From XYD1-FULL-39-28 sp964539855 (GTDB lineage Bacteria > Patescibacteriota > Minisyncoccia > Minisyncoccales > Staskawiczbacteraceae), in assembly GCA_964539855.1 (NCBI GenBank), contig CAZIJR010000017.1, positions 1 through 13,788 on the forward strand: a stretch of 13,788 nt of DNA, in the 5' to 3' direction. The translations under genes and the position numbers were made by a program. Positions within the stretch are counted from its first letter, which is position 1, and each line of letters begins with the position of its first letter. Below, piece after piece: positions 1-5,039 of this stretch. Below the pieces are notes generated by a model, which had not been told where the DNA came from, did not search any database, and was given only the letters and a program-made list of their open reading frames with translations.

Positions 1-31
1 AATATTTGACTTTCAAATACTAATGCGGACG

Positions 32-94
32 TTTAAGGAAGTCCCGCGAACGGGACGACACTTACGTCGCAACGCTTTGCGACGTTGCCTTAAA
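32..94. repeat. GC-rich nested palindromes (three-way junction)
   Basis: Three inverted repeats nest inside one another. An outer 7-bp stem pairs 32-38 with 88-94. Inside it is a 6-bp GC hairpin (41-46 with 51-56, loop CGAA) and a perfect 9-bp hairpin (64-72 with 77-85, loop CGCT). No T-run follows on either strand, so it is not a standard terminator. It lies downstream of the hydrogenase-like gene and is much richer in G and C than its surroundings. It could be a REP-like intergenic palindrome, an RNA-processing signal or part of a small RNA; the sequence does not decide. The rest of 1-185 shows no gene that I can support. Confidence 0.6.
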
Positions 95-185
95 ATTGTT
101 TTACTTAAGTTTTTTTAGTAGTAAAATTACTTATATTTCAGCTACATTGTCCATTCTATATGAAAATAATCCCTTGTCAAGTGTT

Positions 186-977
186 TTATCTCTTACTCCA
201 ATAATTGATTATTTTTTGGCGGCGTTTGGGTAAGGAATCCTCGCTTACAATGCCGGGGCCATTTATACAACCGCCATCGCAATTTAAGATATCCAATATC
301 TTTAAATCGGGCTTATTCAAAAAGTCATCTAATGCTTTTATAACTAAAGCTGGGCTAGAAATTACATCATACTCTGGATCAGTAAACTTGTTTATCACTC
401 CTGAGGATTGCGATAGACCACCTGATATTGGGTAGAGCCGAGTATCTCTGGCAATTACATCAAAGCACGAAAATTTATCAGTAATTATGGGCTTAATCCC
501 CTTTTTGTTTAAAACGCTTTGCAATTCTTTATACGTTAACACTAAGATGTTTAGCTTAGGACAATCTTCATTTGCCTCCAGTTTTTTAAGCAAACACGGT
601 CCGATAAAAACTTTTTTATAATTTTTATATTTTTTTGCAGCTAGCTTGGCCGTAGCTATCATTGGAGAGTCTATGGGGCTTAAATATTGAACCAAATGTG
701 GATATTTATTTCTTATCAGTCGCACAATATTCGGGCAAGGATTGGTAATATATCTTCTTTCAGGGTGAAGCTTTGTTAAGGCAAGTAGCTGTTTATTTGT
801 TTCTTCAGCCCCCCTAGCCACCTCAACTACATGTTTAAAACCCAATCTTTTTAACATCCCAATTATTTCAGGGTATTTAAAAACAATAGGAAAAGATGGT
901 GCTAACATCGCTACCATCCTTTCGTCTTTTTCTATTGAATTAAGCAGCTCTGTTGCTTCTGGTGTTAAGTTGTCCAT
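186..977 (-). CDS. [FeFe]-hydrogenase catalytic-domain-like protein
   Basis: This 263-residue protein consists almost entirely of the C-terminal H-cluster domain of iron-only hydrogenases. The three signature loops are visible: L1 around ITNPCPN (C81), L2 around FIGPCLLKK (C128) and L3 NCDGGCINGPG (C233, C237). All four cysteines expected to hold the cubane of the H-cluster are therefore present. The L1 position before C81, normally the proton-relay cysteine (TSCCP), is proline here, as expected for a sensory or non-catalytic branch rather than a fast hydrogenase. The N-terminal ferredoxin-like cluster domains of ordinary enzymes are absent, and no maturation genes (hydE, hydF, hydG) are in the window. 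The start overlaps the end of the upstream membrane-protein gene by 38 bases with no Shine-Dalgarno site, suggesting coupled translation; Met21 or Met24 is a possible later start. The family call is firm; activity is unknown. Confidence 0.8.
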   Translation of the reverse strand: MDNLTPEATELLNSIEKDERMVAMLAPSFPIVFKYPEIIGMLKRLGFKHVVEVARGAEETNKQLLALTKLHPERRYITNPCPNIVRLIRNKYPHLVQYLSPIDSPMIATAKLAAKKYKNYKKVFIGPCLLKKLEANEDCPKLNILVLTYKELQSVLNKKGIKPIITDKFSCFDVIARDTRLYPISGGLSQSSGVINKFTDPEYDVISSPALVIKALDDFLNKPDLKILDILNCDGGCINGPGIVSEDSLPKRRQKIINYWSKR

Positions 978-1500
978 GTATTTTAAAAACTAGAAAAACA
1001 ATCAGACCCCCTGCTAATGCAGTTGCCAGCTGATTCAAGCCCATTGCTTGTAAAAATATTGCAGGCACAACGTCAAATTTAAAATAAATATTAGCGATTA
1101 TAAATAAAAACAAAAATTTTAAAATACAAGCGCTTACTGCAGAAAACATATACCCAAATCTAGAAAATAAACCCTTAGCAACCAAAATTAAAATTAAATT
1201 TCCTAGCCATATAAAAGGCAGGAAATAAACTAAAAACATTGTTAACGGACCAAAAACCAGACCTCTAGCCAAAACACCCAGGCTAGGCAAAACTGCCAGA
1301 GCTATAAAGTATCTTTTTGGAAGATAAACAGCACCCAAAAACAAACAAACATTTACAATTGTCCCCACTAACCATTGAGGATGTCCCAACGCAAAAGGAA
1401 CGAAAAATGATAAACTATATACACCTGCAAGGATTAAGCTTGATACTAAATCAGAAACTTGCAACGGTAAATTTTTTACTAATTCTGTTTTTTGAGCCAT
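940..1500 (-). CDS. Six-helix membrane protein, ECF S-component-like
   Basis: A 186-residue hydrophobic protein with about six predicted membrane segments (roughly residues 16-37, 43-60, 64-80, 84-107, 114-140 and 147-174), a short polar N-terminus and a basic tail. Size, helix count and the glycine/proline-rich middle segment (YFLPFIWLGN, 92-101) resemble substrate-binding S components of energy-coupling-factor vitamin or metal transporters. I see no diagnostic ligand motif, so the substrate is unknown. The gene overlaps the hydrogenase-like gene by 38 bases, so the two are probably co-transcribed, and the pair may work together at the membrane (inference). A perfect TATAAT box lies 10 bases before the ATG, just beyond the tRNA terminator. 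There is no Shine-Dalgarno site. Confidence 0.65.
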   Translation of the reverse strand: MAQKTELVKNLPLQVSDLVSSLILAGVYSLSFFVPFALGHPQWLVGTIVNVCLFLGAVYLPKRYFIALAVLPSLGVLARGLVFGPLTMFLVYFLPFIWLGNLILILVAKGLFSRFGYMFSAVSACILKFLFLFIIANIYFKFDVVPAIFLQAMGLNQLATALAGGLIVFLVFKIHGQLNTRSNRAA

Positions 1501-1510
1501 ATTATTATTT

Positions 1511-1539
1511 ATTATATCAAAAAATCACCGCATCAACAA
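1511..1539 (-). promoter_or_regulatory. Promoter for the membrane protein/hydrogenase-like pair
   Basis: On the minus strand, TTGTTG (1534-1539) and a perfect TATAAT (1511-1516) are 17 bases apart. The start codon is 10 bases after the -10 box, so the expected leader is only about 4 bases. The -35 box falls in the loop of the preceding terminator hairpin. Confidence 0.55.
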
Positions 1540-1549
1540 CGGTGATTTT
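1519..1549 (-). terminator. Terminator after tRNA-Thr
   Basis: A perfect 10-bp stem (1521-1530 with 1540-1549) with a 9-base loop, followed on the minus strand by six T (1519-1524, partly in the stem). It starts 8 bases after the encoded CCA end of the tRNA and would close the rpsB-tsf-tRNA transcript. Confidence 0.85.
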
Positions 1550-1557
1550 CTTATTTT

Positions 1558-1632
1558 TGGAGCCACCTCGCAGATTCGAACTGCGGACCTACTGTTTACA
1601 AAACAGTTGCTCTACCGCTGAGCTAAGGTGGC
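1558..1632 (-). tRNA. tRNA-Thr (anticodon UGU), CCA encoded
   Basis: A full cloverleaf reads on the minus strand: acceptor GCCACCT/AGGTGGC, D stem GCTC/GAGC, anticodon stem ACTGT/ACAGT with loop TTTGTAA (anticodon TGT, decoding ACA and likely other threonine codons), and T arm CGCAG-TTCGAAT-CTGCG. The discriminator base is T and the 3' CCA is encoded (1558-1560). The 5' half is repeated beyond the N gap (1748-1787); there the tRNA begins 6 bases after the stop codon of the small membrane-protein gene. The tRNA is therefore probably cut from the rpsB-tsf operon transcript. Confidence 0.95.
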
Positions 1633-1647
1633 ACAAATTTATTTTTT
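1593..1647. repeat. 55-base direct repeat, left copy (assembly join)
   Basis: Identical over 55 bases to 1748-1802 and ending exactly at the first N. It contains the 5' half of tRNA-Thr and its 15-base upstream flank. The length of 55, ending exactly at the gap, matches a common assembly k-mer size, which points to two contigs sharing one k-mer rather than a biological repeat. Confidence 0.9.
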
Positions 1648-1747
1648 NNNNNNNNNNNNNNNNNNNNNNNNNNNNNNNNNNNNNNNNNNNNNNNNNNNNN
1701 NNNNNNNNNNNNNNNNNNNNNNNNNNNNNNNNNNNNNNNNNNNNNNN
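1648..1747. other. Assembly gap of 100 N
   Basis: Exactly 100 N, the usual placeholder for a gap of unknown length. No sequence content can be claimed here; if the flanking repeats are one k-mer, the real gap length is zero or negative. Confidence 1.
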
Positions 1748-1802
1748 TGTTTACAAAACAGTTGCTCTACCGCTGAGCTAAGGTGGCACAAATTTATTTT
1801 TT
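1748..1802. repeat. 55-base direct repeat, right copy with tRNA-Thr 5' half
   Basis: Exact second copy of 1593-1647, beginning at the first base after the N run. It carries the 5' half of tRNA-Thr (1748-1787, minus strand) and the stop codon and last codons of the next gene (1794-1802). It is best read as the same locus seen from the other contig. If it is a true tandem tRNA, the missing 3' half would lie in the gap. Confidence 0.9.
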
Positions 1803-2108
1803 CTTGTTTAACTTATTCTGTTTTGCTTTGTTTCTTATCCCGTGAAGAACCTCATCTATCCAGGTTTCAAATTTGATTACTCTGCATTTTGTCCATGACA
1901 AAAATTTGTGCAAAATTATGCCGTCTGAAAAAAATGCCAAAAAACTCTTTATTCTACCCTCTGCTATTAAAACAATCTTATGCTTTTTTATTCCAGAAGA
2001 CCCATTTTTGGGCATTGTGCTCAAAATTGGAGCTTTTTTTATTAAAATAAGTATTGCCCCTCCAATGCTAGATATGAAAACTATTAAGAAGATTAATTCA
2101 ATAGTCAT
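1794..2108 (-). CDS. Small single-helix membrane protein, unknown function
   Basis: A 104-residue protein that I do not recognise. It has one strongly hydrophobic segment near the N-terminus (about residues 4-24), two lysines just after it (a cytoplasmic-side charge pattern), a soluble stretch of about 70 residues predicted to hold short strands and a helix, and a very lysine-rich C-terminus (KAKQNKLNKKK). It starts 3 bases after the tsf stop codon, so it is translated from the rpsB-tsf message, and it ends 6 bases before the tRNA-Thr 5' end. The stop codon lies in the duplicated 55 bases beside the assembly gap, so the last codons depend on that join being right. Confidence 0.65.
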   Translation of the reverse strand: MTIELIFLIVFISSIGGAILILIKKAPILSTMPKNGSSGIKKHKIVLIAEGRIKSFLAFFSDGIILHKFLSWTKCRVIKFETWIDEVLHGIRNKAKQNKLNKKK

Positions 2109-2111
2109 AGA

Positions 2112-2696
2112 TTAAAGCTCAAATCTGGCGAATTTTTTGACCTCAATGTTCTCGCCGACTTTTGCGACTGTGTCTTCAATAAGATTTTTTATGGTTTTGG
2201 TGTCGTCCTTTACCCAGATTTGATGCAACAAGCAAACTGAATCCTTATATTTCTTTATTTTTCCCTCAACAATCTGGTTTATAATATTTTCTGGTTTTCC
2301 AGAGACAGACGCATCTTCTTTATATATTTTTATTTCGCCATCTAAAAATGCCTCTGGGATGCTATCTTCCGAAACAAATAATGGCTTCATTGCTACTATT
2401 TGTAGACAAATTTCATGAGCCAATGTTTTAAATTCGGGAGAATTCGCCACAAAATCAGACTCACACCTGATATCCAACAATGCACCGGCTTTTGAATTTT
2501 GGTGCACATAACCGTCCACCAACCCGGACTTTGTTTCTCTATCAATTTTTTTTCCGGCTATTTTTTTACCCAAAGCCTTCAATATTTCCTTGGCTTTTTC
2601 TGAATCCCCTTTCGCATCCTCCAAGGCTTTTTTTACTTCAGAAATAGACAACCCCGTCTCTTCTCTGAGATCTTTTATTTGTTCTATTGTAACCAT
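2112..2696 (-). CDS. tsf: Elongation factor Ts (short form)
   Basis: Guanine-nucleotide exchange factor that recharges EF-Tu during translation in the cytoplasm. The N-terminal UBA-like helical bundle (residues 1-50, with TGLSISEVKKALEDAKGD) and the core signature CESDFVANS (78-86; consensus CETDFVARN) are clear. At 194 residues it is the short form, similar in size to the Thermus protein and lacking much of the second core subdomain found in E. coli (283 residues). The start is 3 bases after the rpsB stop, with no Shine-Dalgarno site, so translational coupling is likely. The rpsB-tsf order is the classic bacterial one. Confidence 0.97.
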   Translation of the reverse strand: MVTIEQIKDLREETGLSISEVKKALEDAKGDSEKAKEILKALGKKIAGKKIDRETKSGLVDGYVHQNSKAGALLDIRCESDFVANSPEFKTLAHEICLQIVAMKPLFVSEDSIPEAFLDGEIKIYKEDASVSGKPENIINQIVEGKIKKYKDSVCLLHQIWVKDDTKTIKNLIEDTVAKVGENIEVKKFARFEL

Positions 2697-2699
2697 GCT

Positions 2700-3398
2700 T
2701 TATGACTTTGTTTGTTGTGAATTTAAAATTGTTTGTTTTATTTTGTCTATTATATATTGCACAGATCCAATTGAGTCATCATTCGCAGGAATCGGATAGT
2801 CTGCAATATCAGGGTTTATATTGGTGTCGCACAATGCAACTATCTTAATTCCCCTTTTTTTTGCTTCTTTTGCGCAGGTAATATCCTTGTCTAGTCCAAA
2901 AATAAAAACTGCTTCAGGAAGTTTGGACATATTCTTTATACCATCAAATTTTATTTTTAACAAAGCTATTTCCTTGTCAAAGTTTAATCTTTCTTTTTTT
3001 GTGTATTTTTCTAGCTCTCCGGATGCTTTTTTCCTTTCCAATTCCTTAAAATAATCCACCCTTTTTTGGATTGTTTCAAAGTTAGTAAATGTTCCACCCA
3101 ACCACCTTTCAGTTACATATGGGATATTACATTCCTCTGCTGCGGATTGAACTACCGCTTTCATTTGAATTTTTGTGCCTACAAAAATTATGGCTTTTCC
3201 ATCAGCAACTAACTTGGAAATAAAATCTAATGCTTTCTGAAGTTCCTTTGCTGTTTTTTCTAAATCAAAATTGTGAACATTGTTTTTAATACCTAAGACA
3301 TAAGGCTTCATTTTTGGATGTAATTTTGAAACCTTGTGTCCAAAATTCACTCCGGCTTCTGCCATCTCTTCTATATTTAGAGTTAAATTTTTTGCCAT
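2700..3398 (-). CDS. rpsB: Small ribosomal subunit protein uS2
   Basis: A 232-residue S2 protein of the 30S subunit, which binds late near the head and helps recruit S1 where S1 exists. Family signatures are visible: GVNFGH with HPKMKPYVLG (16-36), an FVGTK motif (72-76), RWLGGTFTNFETI (98-110) and the late ALCDTNINP segment. The start MAKNL has no Shine-Dalgarno site; the bases before it read TATCAAG. About 100 bases lie between it and the bL31 gene and can fold into two hairpins, a possible autoregulatory leader. The gene heads the rpsB-tsf-small membrane protein-tRNA-Thr cluster. Confidence 0.97.
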   Translation of the reverse strand: MAKNLTLNIEEMAEAGVNFGHKVSKLHPKMKPYVLGIKNNVHNFDLEKTAKELQKALDFISKLVADGKAIIFVGTKIQMKAVVQSAAEECNIPYVTERWLGGTFTNFETIQKRVDYFKELERKKASGELEKYTKKERLNFDKEIALLKIKFDGIKNMSKLPEAVFIFGLDKDITCAKEAKKRGIKIVALCDTNINPDIADYPIPANDDSIGSVQYIIDKIKQTILNSQQTKS

Positions 3399-3492
3399 CT
3401 TGATAAGAAGATCTAATACAGTCTATGCGGGCAAGTTCCGAGTGGAACAAGAACGCATGATCAGTACAAACCTCGCTAAGCGAAGCTTTCAC
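3399..3492 (-). promoter_or_regulatory. Structured leader before rpsB
   Basis: On the minus strand a 6-bp hairpin with one G-U pair and a TTA loop (3480-3485 with 3471-3476) is followed by a two-part hairpin. Its lower stem ATGCG/CGCAT (3454-3458 with 3425-3429), a symmetric 5-by-5 internal loop and upper stem GTTCC/GGAAC with a 4-base loop (3435-3448) precede the rpsB start by about 26 bases. The segment is GC-richer than its surroundings. A role in S2 autoregulation is inference from position only. I found no convincing promoter inside it. Confidence 0.45.
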
Positions 3493-3501
3493 TTCTATTA
3501 A

Positions 3502-3756
3502 TTATTTTTCTCCTTTTTTAGCCCTTGGATTCTTAACTTTTTTAACTGTTGCTTTTTTCTTTGTAAGCCTTTCCTTAAATTTCTGTACTCTGCCTAATGT
3601 GTCCATAACTTTTTCTTTCTTTGTATAAAAAGGATGGCATTGGTTGCAAACCTCTGTTTCTATAAATTCTTTTGTGGATCCAACAGTAAAATTATTTCCG
3701 CATGCACAGCGGACACTAGCTTTGGGGTAATACTTGGGGTGAATATCTTGTTTCAT
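3502..3756 (-). CDS. rpmE: Large ribosomal subunit protein bL31, zinc type
   Basis: An 84-residue L31 that bridges the 50S central protuberance to the 30S head. The canonical opening MKQDIHPKYYP fixes the start; the longer frame beginning at 3801 adds 15 residues foreign to the family. All four zinc ligands are present as CAC and CNQC (VCNQCHPFYT), so this is the zinc-binding (C+) form. A basic C-terminal extension (KKKATVKKVKNPRAKKGEK) makes it longer than the E. coli protein (70 residues). A perfect TATAAT box 10 bases before the ATG predicts a leader of about 4 bases. The rpsB leader follows 10 bases after the stop, so read-through into rpsB is possible. Confidence 0.96.
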   Translation of the reverse strand: MKQDIHPKYYPKASVRCACGNNFTVGSTKEFIETEVCNQCHPFYTKKEKVMDTLGRVQKFKERLTKKKATVKKVKNPRAKKGEK

Positions 3757-3766
3757 AGTAAGTATT

Positions 3767-3772
3767 ATTATA
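3767..3772 (-). promoter_or_regulatory. -10 box for bL31
   Basis: Perfect TATAAT on the minus strand, 10 bases before the bL31 ATG, the same distance as upstream of the gene at 940-1500. No good -35 box at normal spacing. The predicted transcript would start about 4 bases before the start codon. Confidence 0.5.
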
Positions 3773-3821
3773 TAAATGGATATTAACAGACTTTTTTGCA
3801 AAATGCAATAGTATGTAAAAT

Positions 3822-3862
3822 AAAAAAGGCGGCAAGGTCATCCTAAGGAATTCCAAGCCACC
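3822..3862 (-). terminator. Terminator of the 76-residue gene
   Basis: Minus-strand stem GGTGGC/GCCGCC plus GG/CC around a small TT/TT internal loop (3853-3862 with 3828-3837), followed by TTTTTTATTTT. It sits 20 bases after the stop codon of the unknown gene and insulates bL31 from it. Confidence 0.8.
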
Positions 3863-3882
3863 CGCGAATCGCTAACTACTCC

Positions 3883-4113
3883 TCAACGCAAGGGGATCAG
3901 CTTAACTAGCCCGATCGCCTTTATGTGGTCTCTGGAACTCGGCCAAGACCTTTTCTCCCTATCAATGAAGGCTTTAGCTGTCCGAACAGCAGCTTCATCA
4001 GTAGCTTCAGAAAACTCGAACCTCATAGTGTTCTCAAAATGGTTCACGTATTCAAGCACATATTTGCCTTTTACGGAGACCTTTCGAGACTTCCGCACTT
4101 TTTTTCTAGCCAT
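3883..4113 (-). CDS. Small basic protein of unknown function with its own SD site and terminator
   Basis: A 76-residue protein that I do not recognise. It opens with a very basic stretch (MARKKVRKSRKVSVKGK), continues with a likely beta strand, a helix (about 33-48: TDEAAVRTAKAFIDREK), a tryptophan-containing turn and a final beta strand (AIGLVKLIP). The start is decided by AAGGAG six bases before this ATG (SD at 4120-4125); a longer frame to 4149 lacks such a site. It is a one-gene unit with its own terminator, divergent from prfA. The DNA looks more GC-rich than the neighbours (26 of 60 bases in 3961-4020) and uses codons such as CGG, GGG, CCC and CTG freely. Recent acquisition or strong expression could explain that. 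It stops with TGA. Nucleic-acid binding is only a guess from the basic N-terminus. Confidence 0.7.
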   Translation of the reverse strand: MARKKVRKSRKVSVKGKYVLEYVNHFENTMRFEFSEATDEAAVRTAKAFIDREKRSWPSSRDHIKAIGLVKLIPLR

Positions 4114-4128
4114 CAAAAGCTCCTTTTG
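4114..4128 (-). promoter_or_regulatory. Shine-Dalgarno hairpin before the 76-residue gene
   Basis: Minus strand CAAAAG-GAG-CTTTTG is a perfect 6-bp inverted repeat with a 3-base loop directly touching the ATG. The AAGGAG site (4120-4125) is half in the stem and half in the loop. It could limit ribosome access, for example in a temperature- or structure-dependent way (inference). It is the only strong SD site I see in the window. Confidence 0.55.
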
Positions 4129-4167
4129 GAAGGGCCGGTTAATAACCACCTCATTTGTACTGGCTAA

Positions 4168-4196
4168 ACAATACCAAAAAATCTTTTCAAAAGCAA
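4168..4196 (-). promoter_or_regulatory. Promoter of the 76-residue gene
   Basis: Minus strand TTGCTT (4191-4196), 17-base spacer, then an extended -10 of the form TGg-TATTGT (4168-4173). The predicted start near 4161 gives a leader of roughly 48 bases, including a GGTTA/TAACC inverted repeat (4137-4147) and the SD hairpin. It overlaps the divergent prfA promoter. Confidence 0.4.
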
Positions 4197-4212
4197 GAGT
4201 TTGTGATATTAT
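4184..4212 (+). promoter_or_regulatory. Extended -10 promoter of prfA (leaderless)
   Basis: TTTTCA (4184-4189), a 17-base spacer and TGa-TATTAT (4204-4212). The predicted start point, 4219-4221, coincides with the prfA ATG, so the mRNA would have no leader or one of 1-2 bases. No SD site precedes the start. Confidence 0.6.
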
Positions 4213-4220
4213 ATTTAAAT

Positions 4221-5039
4221 ATGAATGAGCAACCTGATTATTCTAAATTTACTGCCGAGGACTGGAAAAAGTACAAACCGGACGTACCTGAATCCTCGGA
4301 TGAAAAAGCTGACAAGCAAGCTGCTATAATAGAAATACGTGCTGGACAAGGTGGCGATGAGGCTGGTCTTTTTGCTGCAGATTTACATAGAATGTATTCA
4401 AAATATGCCCAAAAAAAAGGCTGGAAAGAGCGTATTTTAGACTCAAATTCTTCTACAATCGGAGGATATAAAGAAATAATTTTTGAACTAGCAGGTCCCG
4501 GAGTTTATGACGAAATGCAGAACGAAGGCGGAGTGCACAGAGTACAAAGAGTTCCAAAAACAGAAAAACAAGGCAGAGTCCATACTTCCACAGCATCAGT
4601 GGCCGTTTTATTAAAGCCTAAAAAAACAGAAATAAGCATAAGCCCGTCTGACTTGGAAATAGGCACATACAAGGCGTCTGGGCCAGGAGGACAATATGTA
4701 AACAAGGTAGAATCGGCTGTAAGGATTGTCCATAAACCTTCAGGGCTTGTTGTAACCTGCCAATCAGAAAGAAACCAACTGCAAAACAAGGAAACAGCAA
4801 TGGCACTTTTATCCGCAAGACTCTTACAAAGGCAAGAAGAATCTGACCTATCAAAACTAACCGAAGAGAGAAGAGAACAAATTGGCTGGGCAAAAAGATC
4901 AGAGAAAATAAGAACCTATAATTATTCTCAAAACCGAATTACAGACCACCGTATAAATAAATCCTGGCACAATTTGGAAAATATTGTTGACGGCGACCTG
5001 GAACCAATTGTAAGGGCATTTAAAAAATCCCGACCCTAA
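4221..5039 (+). CDS. prfA: Peptide chain release factor 1-type, lacking domain 1
   Basis: Terminates translation on the ribosome by reading stop codons and hydrolysing peptidyl-tRNA. The codon-reading tripeptide P-K-T (112-114, in RVQRVPKTEKQGRVHTS) is of the RF1 P-x-T type, predicting UAA and UAG recognition, and the catalytic GGQ (156-158) is intact. At 272 residues it is far shorter than standard RF1 (about 360). Only about 33 residues precede the EIRAGQGGDEA block, so the N-terminal domain 1 near the GTPase centre is missing, and the C-terminal tail is also short. The start MNEQPD is chosen because a promoter ends right before it; an upstream ATG at 4155 would add 22 unlikely residues and lies upstream of the -10 box. 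It is the only plus-strand gene and no prmC lies next to it. It could be the main RF1 or an accessory rescue-type factor. Confidence 0.88.
   Translation: MNEQPDYSKFTAEDWKKYKPDVPESSDEKADKQAAIIEIRAGQGGDEAGLFAADLHRMYSKYAQKKGWKERILDSNSSTIGGYKEIIFELAGPGVYDEMQNEGGVHRVQRVPKTEKQGRVHTSTASVAVLLKPKKTEISISPSDLEIGTYKASGPGGQYVNKVESAVRIVHKPSGLVVTCQSERNQLQNKETAMALLSARLLQRQEESDLSKLTEERREQIGWAKRSEKIRTYNYSQNRITDHRINKSWHNLENIVDGDLEPIVRAFKKSRP

Noticed and set aside
1317..1781. Plus-strand frame running through the tRNA and the N gap
   Set aside because: It crosses the tRNA, a terminator and unknown bases, so it cannot be a real gene.
1748..1787. Second, tandem tRNA-Thr gene
   Set aside because: Only the 5' half is present, the repeat is exactly 55 bases and it abuts a 100-N placeholder. 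A contig-end overlap explains it better.
3286..3492. 68-codon minus-strand frame overlapping the start of rpsB
   Set aside because: It overlaps rpsB in another frame and covers the structured leader, with no start signal or family resemblance.
3923..4228. Plus-strand frames opposite the 76-residue gene
   Set aside because: The minus-strand gene has the SD site, promoter and terminator; the plus-strand frames have no SD and run into the prfA promoter.
4221..5039. Release factor 2 or RF-H identity
   Set aside because: The codon-reading motif is P-K-T, of the RF1 type, rather than SPF, and the conserved blocks follow RF1 through to the C-terminal domain.
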